5,491 nucleotides of DNA from Candidatus Baldrarchaeota archaeon (GTDB lineage: Archaea; Asgardarchaeota; Baldrarchaeia; Baldrarchaeales; DXJG01). A program made the position numbers and the translations under genes. The stretch covers positions 1 through 5,491 of the forward strand of contig JAUQZC010000040.1 of NCBI GenBank assembly GCA_030587435.1, given 5' to 3'. This document shows positions 1 through 5,485 of this stretch, in pieces; the first letter of the stretch is position 1, and each line of letters starts with the position of its first letter. The notes below the pieces were generated by a model. It had not been told where the DNA came from. It ran no database searches and was given only the letters and a program-made list of their open reading frames with translations.

Positions 1-746
1 TTAATAGCATTCAGCATCACTTGAGCTACCTCCGCATAGCGTTTAGCAAAGTGCGGCTCGATACCGAAGGTCATGCCTACAAGATCGTGAAGAACCAACA
101 CTTGCCCATCACAGTAAGGGCCTGACCCTATTCCTATGGTAGGTATTTTTAACTCTTCAGATATAACTTTAGCCACTTCAGCTGCTGTAAACTCTAAAAC
201 TACTCCGTAAGCCCCTGCTTCTTCCAAAGACTTGGCATCTTCAATGATATCCATAGCACTTTCAGCATCTACACCTTGAACTTTATATCCTCCCAGCATT
301 GTGACACGCTGCGGCGTTAATCCTATGTGACCAAGAACTGGTATACCTGCCCGTACAATTGCCTTAACGATATGCGCTACTTCTCGTCCACCTTCTAACT
401 TAACTGTATCTACACCAGATTCCTTAATAATTCTACATGCATTAAACACTGCTTGTTCCGGGTTAAGATAAGTACCGAATGGCATATCTCCAACTATTAA
501 GGGACGTTTAGCTCCCCTCACTACTGCCTTTGCATGATGTATAACGTCATCTAATGTCACTGGTATGGTATTTTCATAGCCTAGTTCAACTACACCCACA
601 GAGTCACCTACAAGAATTATGTCAACGCCGGCTTGGTCAGCTATAACGGCTGAGGGATAGTCATAGGCTGTCACCATAACAATTTTTTCGCCACGTTCTT
701 TCATTTTCTTAAGCTTAGGGATTGTAACTTTTTTAGATACACTCAT
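1..746 (-). CDS. panB: 3-methyl-2-oxobutanoate hydroxymethyltransferase (ketopantoate hydroxymethyltransferase), 3' end cut off
   Basis: This enzyme transfers a hydroxymethyl group from 5,10-methylene-tetrahydrofolate (or the archaeal pterin equivalent) to 2-oxoisovalerate, giving ketopantoate, the first committed step to pantothenate and coenzyme A; it is cytosolic. My translation gives 248 codons before the window edge. The family is usually about 260-280 residues, so some 15-30 C-terminal residues are missing. Visible signatures are LVGDSVGVVELGYENT (from residue 45), VGDMPFGTY (from 85), VKLEGG (115-120), GHIGLTPQ (139-146), VVLEF (182-186) and GIGSG..CDGQVLVLHD near the end. By comparison with E. 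coli PanB, D48, D87 and E118 should bind the metal, K116 should contact substrate and E185 should be the catalytic acid/base; all are present. The ATG at 746 has GGTGATGA a few bases upstream. The gene lies 93 bases after the candidate S-component gene, and the AT-rich gap leaves co-transcription undecided. Confidence 0.95.
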   Translation of the reverse strand, partial: MSVSKKVTIPKLKKMKERGEKIVMVTAYDYPSAVIADQAGVDIILVGDSVGVVELGYENTIPVTLDDVIHHAKAVVRGAKRPLIVGDMPFGTYLNPEQAVFNACRIIKESGVDTVKLEGGREVAHIVKAIVRAGIPVLGHIGLTPQRVTMLGGYKVQGVDAESAMDIIEDAKSLEEAGAYGVVLEFTAAEVAKVISEELKIPTIGIGSGPYCDGQVLVLHDLVGMTFGIEPHFAKRYAEVAQVMLNAI

Positions 747-750
747 TCAA

Positions 751-758
751 TCATCACC
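751..758 (-). promoter_or_regulatory. Shine-Dalgarno site of panB (GGTGATGA)
   Basis: On the minus strand GGTGATGA ends four bases before the panB ATG, and its GGTGAT part sits six bases away. It matches the archaeal anti-Shine-Dalgarno sequence (AUCACC at the 16S rRNA 3' end). It fixes the panB start and is one of the better signs that the host is an archaeon. Confidence 0.75.
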
Positions 759-767
759 AACATAAGA

Positions 768-788
768 AACAAAAAATAAAATAATTTT
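768..788 (-). promoter_or_regulatory. AT-rich element before panB: T-tract terminator of the upstream gene, or panB TATA region
   Basis: Read on the minus strand this stretch is almost purely A and T, including a T6 run (771-776) and TTATTTTA. Two readings are possible. It could be a hairpin-less, U-rich archaeal terminator for the membrane-protein gene ending at 840. It could also be a weak TATA region, with transcription starting about 25 bases downstream (near 760), just before the panB Shine-Dalgarno. It lacks a clean TTTATATA-like box, so I cannot choose between them. Confidence 0.35.
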
Positions 789-839
789 GAAGCTTTCTTT
801 TTGATCTGTAGCGATAACTCTACGTACTGGTATCGAAGA

Positions 840-1523
840 TTACGGGTTTATCCTTATGTAAATGATGCAGAAGGCAATTATAACTATGCTTAACAATATT
901 AATGGTATAAGCTCCTTTTCAGTACCTGGAACAGGCTCTATTCCATCACCCAATGGCTGCTCTGGGTCCTCCCCGCCACGCCAAGTCCATGTCGGCTTCA
1001 TAAATTCACGTGCATATTTTAGAGCCAAAGACAACGGTATGAACCTTATGAACGTGTAGGCAGTAGTTTCACCTATGGACCACACCCAGAGCCATACTGT
1101 AACATCGTCGAAGAAATGCATAATTTTGTCGAATGGTATTAGGAAAGCGGCCGGAGAAAGGAAAAACGCATCAACCCAGCACCAGTAAAAGAGGAACACA
1201 TAGCGTTTCCACGTATCTCCAAGTTTCCATATGGTTTTAGTGGCAACGGCAAAGAACAATCCACCCACCATATACCCAAAGAACGTTATTGGAGGTACAG
1301 TGACGAAGAAACAGTGAACAAGGGCTGGAACGATAGCTGCCCATGGACCAACGGAAAATACGGCAAGACGATAAATAGCGTGCCCTAAACTTAGGAAAAC
1401 CGGTGGCATAAGTGTGATTCTCAAACCTAGCGCATCCTGGACGAACATGAGACCGGCAAAAGATGCAGCGATGCCCATCTGACGTGTTGTAAGAAATCTT
1501 TGTTGAAATCTGGACGTACCCAT
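840..1523 (-). CDS. Polytopic membrane protein, probable substrate-binding (S) component of an ECF transporter, substrate unknown
   Basis: Probably the membrane subunit that captures the substrate for the ECF module encoded just upstream. Numbering from the longer start at 1544 (234 residues), hydrophobic segments lie at about 23-40, 43-65, 67-85, 86-103, 115-137 and 148-178. The first contains A26xxxA30, like the AxxxA motif by which S components contact EcfT. A polar, Pro/Gly/acidic linker (about 183-211) and a seventh helix (212-230) follow, which is unusual because S components normally have six helices and about 170-200 residues. The protein has ten Trp, including a WxWxW run at 151-155. 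I prefer Met8 (ATG at 1523) as start because GAGAGGG lies eight bases before it, whereas the ATG at 1544 has no Shine-Dalgarno; the short form has 227 residues. GC is about 48% in its middle, well above the ecf operon. I recognise no specific S family, so the role rests on topology, size and context. Confidence 0.6.
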   Translation of the reverse strand: MGTSRFQQRFLTTRQMGIAASFAGLMFVQDALGLRITLMPPVFLSLGHAIYRLAVFSVGPWAAIVPALVHCFFVTVPPITFFGYMVGGLFFAVATKTIWKLGDTWKRYVFLFYWCWVDAFFLSPAAFLIPFDKIMHFFDDVTVWLWVWSIGETTAYTFIRFIPLSLALKYAREFMKPTWTWRGGEDPEQPLGDGIEPVPGTEKELIPLILLSIVIIAFCIIYIRINP

Positions 1524-1531
1524 ATTATTTT

Positions 1532-1538
1532 CCCTCTC
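1532..1538 (-). promoter_or_regulatory. Shine-Dalgarno site deciding the start of the candidate S-component gene
   Basis: GAGAGGG on the minus strand ends eight bases before the ATG at 1523. The in-frame ATG at 1544 is preceded only by AT-rich sequence without a Shine-Dalgarno, so this site favours the shorter protein. Confidence 0.5.
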
Positions 1539-1572
1539 TACCATTTTATTTCATTAATTTTCATTACCTGTT

Positions 1573-1578
1573 TGTACA
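1573..1578. promoter_or_regulatory. TGTACA palindrome, candidate operator of the S-component gene
   Basis: A perfect six-base palindrome in the context TTTGTACAC, centred 35 bases downstream of the centre of the TATA box at 1607-1614, so just past the expected transcription start. The same core occurs three times before the ecf ATPase operon (4543-4554, 4613-4622, 4631-4639) and I found no other copy in the window. Its function as a repressor site is inferred. Confidence 0.5.
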
Positions 1579-1606
1579 CTTTTATAGTTCAAATTTCAAG
1601 CCATCC

Positions 1607-1620
1607 TATATAAATTTTAC
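1607..1620 (-). promoter_or_regulatory. Archaeal promoter of the candidate S-component gene (TATA box TTTATATA with BRE)
   Basis: The minus strand reads TTTATATA at 1614-1607, a consensus-like archaeal TATA box, preceded by GTAAAA (1620-1615), which resembles a TFB recognition element. Transcription should begin about 25 bases downstream, near 1585. That gives a 5' leader of about 60 bases to the ATG at 1523 or about 40 to the ATG at 1544. The promoter implies that this gene is transcribed separately from ecfT, which ends about 100 bases further upstream. Confidence 0.6.
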
Positions 1621-1718
1621 TTGAATGATATTAAAATATATCAGAATAATTTCCTAATTTTATGTGATATCATTAGACAAAGGTTAATTAGTACTTTTTA
1701 GAAGTCCTGAAAATTTGG

Positions 1719-2597
1719 TTATGTGAATTGATGTATGTATTGTTTAAGAGCCTCAAGAATTTTCATTGTAAGTTCGATATTTGCATAATTAAGGCCCCAA
1801 CGACCAATAAGAATAGCGATTACCATTAAAATCAGAAGAATAATTGTAAATACCCAATCAACTTTTGTGTATTTTATCTCCACTATGCTGGTACGATGTT
1901 TAGGATCGTAATTAAAAGCTCTAGCTTCTAAAGCAATGGCTATATCATAGCCTCTTTTGAAACTATTCATGAACATGGGAAACATCATCTTAGATAATAT
2001 CTTTATTTTCTTAAATGGGTTACGATATTCGGTTTTAAACGCTCTTAAAGCATAGGCTTCCTGCATAGTCTTTGCTTCCCTTAGTACAACTGGCAAATAT
2101 GAGAATGCTATAGAGGTAGCTACCGAAAGACTTGGAGGAGCTTTCATCTTAGTAAGTGAGACAACAAGCCGATTAATTGGAGTAACCATCGTTAACCATC
2201 TAAATAACAACAATATAATAAACATTCTCAAAGAACAATTAAATGTGTAGATTACACCCTGAAAGTAGACAGGAATACCTAACAAGGGTATATGGCCTAT
2301 CAATATAAGTTCATGCCCAAAAAGCTGTAGTTGATGAGGGTTGGCAGCGATGAATAGCATATTGAGTGGAATGTAAATTAAGACAGCCGGAATTATTGCC
2401 TTAGCGATAGATAATACTCGTCTAAAGGGAACTTTACTTACCGCTATCAATATTATATAAGCGATCGTAAGAAGGGTTAAAGTGAAGGAATCATCGACAC
2501 TTATAAAATATAGCATCAATGTAAGGACGATGAGAAGTTTTACCCTAGGATCTAACCTATGCACCAAGGTGTCTCGAGGAATATAATCAAAACTCAA
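1719..2597 (-). CDS. ecfT: ECF transporter transmembrane coupling protein EcfT
   Basis: EcfT is the membrane scaffold that passes ATP-driven movement from the two EcfA domains to the S component. The 292 residues match the usual family size (about 250-300). The N-terminal signature HRLDPRVKLL (13-22) is typical of EcfT/CbiQ proteins. Hydrophobic helices lie at about 20-38, 40-56, 64-84, 120-137 and 248-268. The central amphipathic region carries the two coupling helices that dock on the ATPases, with Arg185 in YALRAF and Arg226 in LEARAF. Both have Ala where many EcfT proteins have Gly (A-R-G). The start is TTG at 2597, directly abutting the TAG of the ATPase gene (TAGTTG) and supported by AGGAGGGG seven bases upstream; the HRLDPR motif so close to the N-terminus leaves no room for a later start. 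Tight linkage shows co-translation with the ATPase. Confidence 0.93.
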   Translation of the reverse strand: MSFDYIPRDTLVHRLDPRVKLLIVLTLMLYFISVDDSFTLTLLTIAYIILIAVSKVPFRRVLSIAKAIIPAVLIYIPLNMLFIAANPHQLQLFGHELILIGHIPLLGIPVYFQGVIYTFNCSLRMFIILLLFRWLTMVTPINRLVVSLTKMKAPPSLSVATSIAFSYLPVVLREAKTMQEAYALRAFKTEYRNPFKKIKILSKMMFPMFMNSFKRGYDIAIALEARAFNYDPKHRTSIVEIKYTKVDWVFTIILLILMVIAILIGRWGLNYANIELTMKILEALKQYIHQFT

Positions 2598-4361
2598 CTA
2601 ACTTCCCCTCCTAATTAATTGAGTTAATATATCAACCATCTCATCGACAGATAACACATCTGGAGGGATACCGTAGTCGCTTAGCAATTGGCTAAGAAGA
2701 GTTATTTGCGGGGGTTTAAGAAACGTGCTTTCCAGCAACTGACGTTGAACAAAAACTTCCTTAGGGGGACCTTCACATAAAATGGTCCCATTTCTCATAA
2801 TTACTACTCTCTTTGCATACTCCGCAGCGAGTTGCATATCATGAGTAATTATGATAATTGTTATTCCTTCCTCATTAAGCCTCTTATATAATTCCATCAT
2901 TTTAATGGCAGTCCCAAAATCTTGCCCAGTGGTTGGTTCATCTATTATTAAAACTTTTGGATTCATTGTGAGAACAGAAGCAACTGCAACTCTTTGTTTT
3001 TCACCTTTACTTAAATCTCTTGGATTTTTCTGGAGAAGGTGAAGTATATTTAGGTCCTTTGCTACATTCATAACACGCTTTTCAATTTCATCTTCGGATA
3101 AACCGAGATTTTTGGGACCAAATTCAAGTTCTTCTTTAACGCTTCTACAAACAAGTTGAAAATCAGGATTTTGAAATACATATCCTACTTTAGTGGCTAA
3201 TTGACTAATTGTAAAGTTTTCAGCATCTTCACCCTCAATAAAAATTTTACCTCTTGTGGGTCTTAAAAGCCCTGTAAAATGCTTTACAAGAGTCGTCTTT
3301 CCAGAACCATTTTGCCCAAGAATTGCTAAGAAATCTTTTTCGTATATTTTTAAGCTTACTCCTCTCAACGCTACAACATTACCCTCTGGATAAACAAAAT
3401 GAACATCTCTCGCTTCAATTATTGGCGTTTTATTATTTTCAGCTCCTGATGATCCCTCTACATGACGCATAGGTTTTTTAACTTCCTTCCTTACGATTTT
3501 CTGCTTTAAAACTCTGGATAAAAGCTTATAACACTCATCTAATGTGGTTGGTATAGGACTATCGCTTATTAAACCATTATTCTTGAGCTTATTAATCAGA
3601 AGAGACACTTGTGGTACTTTTAACCCAAGTTCCTCAAGGAGGTCTACATTACTTTTGATGATCTCCCTAGGTTTTCCTTCTAAAATTATTTGTCCCTCAC
3701 TCATCACCAACATTCTGTCTGCAAGGTTTACCAACTCATCTAGTTTATGTTCAACTATGATTATTGTTCGCTTTTCTCGTCTTATTAAGTCTTTAATTAA
3801 TTGAAAAACCCTGTAACTTCCTAAAGGATCGAGGTTTGATGTAGGTTCATCTAACACATATATAGATGGATGCATCATCATGATTGAGGCTAGCGCGCAT
3901 GCCTGCTGTTCTCCGCCAGAAAGAGTATGGGGGCTTCTTTCCTCATAACCTTCAAGCCTAACATCTTTAAGTACTTTTTCTAAATCTTGTAAAATCTTCT
4001 CTGGAGGGATTCCTAAATTTTCAGGTCCAAAGGCTAATTCTTCTTTTACCGTGGCACAAAGTAACTGGCTTGCCGGGTCTTGGAAAAGTAATCCCACCAT
4101 GCTTGCAAGGAAACTCTGTTCCTCTCTCTTAGTATTATATCCCTTGACTATAACGTCTCCCTCGAATTCTCCCCCATAAAAACGGGGGACTAAACCATTT
4201 AAACAACGACATAATGTAGTTTTACCTGCTCCCGCTGGACCAGTAATTAGTACAAATTCTCCTTTCTTAACACGTAAACATATATCTTGGATTGCAGGTC
4301 TTTCACTGTTAGGGTATTTATAAGTAACATTTTCCATGATTATATCGTATTCCTCGGTCAT
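2598..4361 (-). CDS. Fused ECF transporter ATPase with two ATP-binding domains (EcfA-EcfA')
   Basis: Both energizing ATPases of an ECF transporter are joined in one 587-residue chain; single EcfA proteins have about 270-290 residues. Domain 1 (about 5-235): Walker A GPAGAGKT (41-48), Q-loop Q94, signature LSGGEQ (147-152), Walker B with DEP (E172), D-loop SNLD (175-178), switch H205. Domain 2 (about 314-535): Walker A GQNGSGKT (349-356), Q397, signature LSKGEKQ (450-456), DEP (E475), TGQD (478-481), H507. Both catalytic Glu and both switch His are present, so two active sites are expected. After each ATPase domain comes a similar extension of about 45 residues (LLEELGLKVPQ.. from 241; LLESTFLKPPQ.. 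from 542), typical of EcfA. The family tendency FQ(D/N)P..QL....VKEEL.FGP.NLG is present in both halves. The ATG at 4361 has no clear Shine-Dalgarno, and with the small ORF ending 24 bases upstream, translational coupling is plausible. No symbol is given because the fused form is named inconsistently (EcfA1A2, CbiO/YkoD-like). Confidence 0.93.
   Translation of the reverse strand: MTEEYDIIMENVTYKYPNSERPAIQDICLRVKKGEFVLITGPAGAGKTTLCRCLNGLVPRFYGGEFEGDVIVKGYNTKREEQSFLASMVGLLFQDPASQLLCATVKEELAFGPENLGIPPEKILQDLEKVLKDVRLEGYEERSPHTLSGGEQQACALASIMMMHPSIYVLDEPTSNLDPLGSYRVFQLIKDLIRREKRTIIIVEHKLDELVNLADRMLVMSEGQIILEGKPREIIKSNVDLLEELGLKVPQVSLLINKLKNNGLISDSPIPTTLDECYKLLSRVLKQKIVRKEVKKPMRHVEGSSGAENNKTPIIEARDVHFVYPEGNVVALRGVSLKIYEKDFLAILGQNGSGKTTLVKHFTGLLRPTRGKIFIEGEDAENFTISQLATKVGYVFQNPDFQLVCRSVKEELEFGPKNLGLSEDEIEKRVMNVAKDLNILHLLQKNPRDLSKGEKQRVAVASVLTMNPKVLIIDEPTTGQDFGTAIKMMELYKRLNEEGITIIIITHDMQLAAEYAKRVVIMRNGTILCEGPPKEVFVQRQLLESTFLKPPQITLLSQLLSDYGIPPDVLSVDEMVDILTQLIRRGS
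2605..2612 (-). promoter_or_regulatory. Strong Shine-Dalgarno of ecfT inside the ATPase gene end
   Basis: AGGAGGGG on the minus strand ends seven bases before the TTG start of ecfT and lies within the last codons of the ATPase gene. It justifies a TTG start and should allow ribosomes to reinitiate on ecfT. Confidence 0.75.
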
Positions 4362-4385
4362 TACTACCGCAACCTTGAAATAACG

Positions 4386-4505
4386 TCAATCGGTCTTTCC
4401 CCGTCTTTGGAAGTACCAGATGAGAAGTATTATGAGAACGCATATTATAATAAAACCTACATCACTCCAACCTGGTGGGAGAGAATATTTCGGGAGGATA
4501 CTCAT
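4386..4505 (-). CDS. Small single-helix membrane protein leading the ECF operon (39 residues)
   Basis: Translated by hand: ATG at 4505, TGA at 4386, 39 residues. The N-terminal part (residues 1-16: MSILPKYSLPPGWSDV) is polar and Pro-containing. One hydrophobic helix follows (about 17-33, rich in Ile/Leu/Val, ending WYF), then a basic tail QRRGKTD. The positive-inside rule predicts the N-terminus outside and the tail in the cytosol. AAGGAGA lies six bases before the ATG, a better ribosome site than that of the ATPase gene 24 bases downstream. The TATA box at 4572-4579 makes this the first gene of the operon. I recognise no family. Small helper subunits are known in related metal transporters (CbiN, NikN), but those have two helices, so the comparison is only positional. 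It could be an accessory subunit, or a leader ORF that tunes translation of the ATPase. Confidence 0.72.
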   Translation of the reverse strand: MSILPKYSLPPGWSDVGFIIICVLIILLIWYFQRRGKTD

Positions 4506-4511
4506 GACTCT

Positions 4512-4518
4512 TCTCCTT
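4512..4518 (-). promoter_or_regulatory. Shine-Dalgarno of the 39-residue ORF
   Basis: AAGGAGA on the minus strand, six bases before the ATG at 4505. It is a main reason to treat this very short ORF as translated. Confidence 0.65.
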
Positions 4519-4542
4519 CCACAGAGTTTTAACCTTGTCTTG

Positions 4543-4554
4543 TATTGTACAATA
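4543..4554. promoter_or_regulatory. Perfect 12-base palindrome TATTGTACAATA at the operon start, candidate operator
   Basis: A fully symmetrical 12-mer centred 27 bases downstream of the centre of the TATA box at 4572-4579, so it covers the expected transcription start (about 4550). A protein bound here would block transcription. It shares the TGTACA core with the sites at 4613-4622, 4631-4639 and 1573-1578. Which regulator binds is unknown. Confidence 0.55.
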
Positions 4555-4571
4555 TGTAGTTTGTATAGTAA

Positions 4572-4588
4572 TATTTAAATTTTTCTCC
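4572..4588 (-). promoter_or_regulatory. Archaeal promoter of the ecf operon (TTTAAATA with purine-rich BRE)
   Basis: The minus strand has TTTAAATA at 4579-4572, directly preceded by GGAGAAAAA (4588-4580), a purine-rich BRE-like stretch. Transcription should start near 4550, leaving a 5' leader of about 45 bases before the ATG at 4505. This is the best TATA-like box in the gap upstream of the operon. Confidence 0.55.
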
Positions 4589-4612
4589 AATATTTTCTCA
4601 TTTTTCCAGTAT

Positions 4613-4639
4613 AATGTACAATCTTCTTCGAATGTACAA
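4613..4639. repeat. Tandem TGTACA sites (AATGTACAA twice), candidate upstream regulator sites
   Basis: AATGTACAA occurs at 4613-4621 and again at 4631-4639, so the palindromic cores (4615-4620 and 4633-4638) are 18 bases apart centre to centre. They lie about 40-60 bases upstream of the TATA box of the ecf operon. With the promoter palindrome at 4543-4554 they would give a regulator three sites, allowing cooperative binding or looping. Confidence 0.45.
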
Positions 4640-5046
4640 ACAAAAACGATATCAATTAACTCGATGGAAACTATACGCCATAAAGGAAAAGTAAATACGC
4701 TTTTGGGTCTTGTTTCAGTAACAAAAACTCTATTGTCTCTGAAAGAATAATTAATGCGTCTCTAAAGTTCCGCGCAAACAAGTCCAATAATTTAATCGAA
4801 TTTACAACATCCTAACTTACTAGTATTCATCGGTAGTATTGATTCGTAAGAATTCATTCAATTTTCTTTCGCTTAGTTTTAGTAAAATTTTCCTATCTGA
4901 ATGTAACATTTTTCGCTTCTAGACAGATAGAAAGCGGAATACCTAAAGTCGAGATAACGTTAAAATAGGGGAAGACTTACTTCTGTTGCACGGTCATAGC
5001 AAACCTATCTTCGGTGGAAATTGGAAAACCAACTTATTAAAGTTAG
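4640..5046. other. AT-rich gap with no supportable gene
   Basis: No open frame here has both a ribosome site and protein-like composition. It contains a seven-base inverted repeat (CTATCTG at 4893-4899, CAGATAG at 4924-4930, loop 24 bases) and two copies of TTTCGCTT (around 4868 and 4911) that form no extended repeat. I see no tRNA, box C/D RNA, CRISPR repeat or insertion-sequence end. It may simply be spacer or decayed sequence. Confidence 0.5.
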
Positions 5047-5060
5047 AAAAATACTAAAAA
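5047..5060 (-). terminator. Probable T-rich archaeal terminator after the 120-residue gene
   Basis: On the minus strand, TTTTTAGTATTTTT begins about 25 bases after the TAA of the upstream gene. Two T5 runs without a hairpin fit archaeal U-tract termination. It would separate that gene from the ecf operon. Confidence 0.45.
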
Positions 5061-5085
5061 CCTTGTAATGTCGTTTTTAGAATTG

Positions 5086-5448
5086 TTAACGTTCTTTCGC
5101 CCGCGTTACACCGGCCTTTTTACATGCGGTAATAGTTAATGTATGTATGGAGCCCCATACCTCCACTTTTACGTAACCGTTATCTACGCCACCAGTTCCT
5201 GCGATATCTCCTATTAAATCTCCTAATGTGTGATAGGCGGTTTCTTCTGTCAAACCCTTAAGGAATGGTGTTATGGCTCCGGCTACTTTTCTCCTGAGTT
5301 TCGGCTCGAGTCCAGAATATACACCTAATACTGTTTCTATCGGGTCGAATTGTCCAAATTTGAGGTATATCTGTAGACCAGTTCCCACGGGGGCAGGTTC
5401 AATAATTATCTTTCCGTGAGGATTAGAAAATTCCACCTTCTTTGCCAC
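5086..5448 (-). CDS. Conserved-looking protein of unknown function (120 residues)
   Basis: I do not recognise this protein. It is soluble, with no signal peptide or membrane helix. Strand-like segments (KIIIEPAP 13-20, GLQIYLKF 24-31, YVKVEVWG 92-99, HTLTITACK 102-110) flank a central helical, charged part (about 36-85), suggesting a small alpha/beta fold. Possible functional spots are the loop PAPVGTGL (18-25), H73 in TAYHTLGD, and GTGGVDNGY (84-92). The start is GTG at 5448, backed by GAGGAGA five bases upstream; no alternative ATG lies near the N-terminus. It ends ...RAKER and is followed by T-runs. It is probably transcribed separately from the ecf operon more than 500 bases downstream, so its neighbours say nothing firm about its job. 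A faint likeness to LpxC-type sequence (PAPxGTG) is too weak to name it. Confidence 0.75.
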   Translation of the reverse strand: MAKKVEFSNPHGKIIIEPAPVGTGLQIYLKFGQFDPIETVLGVYSGLEPKLRRKVAGAITPFLKGLTEETAYHTLGDLIGDIAGTGGVDNGYVKVEVWGSIHTLTITACKKAGVTRAKER

Positions 5449-5452
5449 TGTT

Positions 5453-5459
5453 GTCTCCT
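5453..5459 (-). promoter_or_regulatory. Shine-Dalgarno supporting the GTG start of the 120-residue gene
   Basis: GAGGAGA on the minus strand, about five bases before the GTG at 5448. It supports this non-ATG start. Confidence 0.6.
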
Positions 5460-5478
5460 CTTTTACAATACCTGAACG

Positions 5479-5485
5479 TTTTATA
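5479..5485 (-). promoter_or_regulatory. Possible TATA box of the 120-residue gene
   Basis: TATAAAA on the minus strand, about 31 bases before the GTG. Transcription would then begin near 5457, inside or just before the Shine-Dalgarno, which is awkwardly close. The sequence ends six bases further on, so an upstream gene in the same operon cannot be excluded. Confidence 0.25.

Noticed and set aside
862..1059. Plus-strand 65-residue open frame
   Set aside because: It lies entirely inside the candidate S-component gene on the opposite strand and has no ribosome site or recognisable motif.
2851..3804. Plus-strand frames of 63 and 86 residues opposite the ATPase gene
   Set aside because: They are antisense to the strongly conserved ATPase domains (Walker B/signature regions), which fully explain the open frames.
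4287..4532. Plus-strand 81-residue open frame across the ATPase start and the small ORF
   Set aside because: It is antisense to the start of the ATPase gene and to the 39-residue ORF, which have better start signals and sense; no plus-strand ribosome site was seen.
4535..4750. Plus-strand 71-residue open frame in the upstream gap
   Set aside because: It begins with TTG without a Shine-Dalgarno, runs through the predicted minus-strand promoter and operator palindromes, and has low-complexity Ser/Phe/Val content typical of AT-rich non-coding DNA.
4820..4909. Minus-strand 29-residue frame starting MLHSDRK, amphipathic and charged
   Set aside because: It has no ribosome site, no matching neighbour and is short enough to arise by chance; it could be a gene remnant but nothing supports that.
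4893..4930. Seven-base inverted repeat CTATCTG/CAGATAG as a terminator or structured RNA
   Set aside because: The loop is 24 bases, the stem has no GC-rich core and no T-run follows on either strand; a repeat this short is expected by chance.
4640..5046. CRISPR array, tRNA or insertion sequence in the gap
   Set aside because: No regularly spaced repeats, no cloverleaf-like arrangement, no terminal inverted repeats and no transposase-like frame could be seen.
5461..5470. TATTGTAAAA (minus strand) as a fifth copy of the TATTGTACAATA operator
   Set aside because: Only one half matches, the TGTACA core is broken and its distance from the possible TATA box differs from the other sites.
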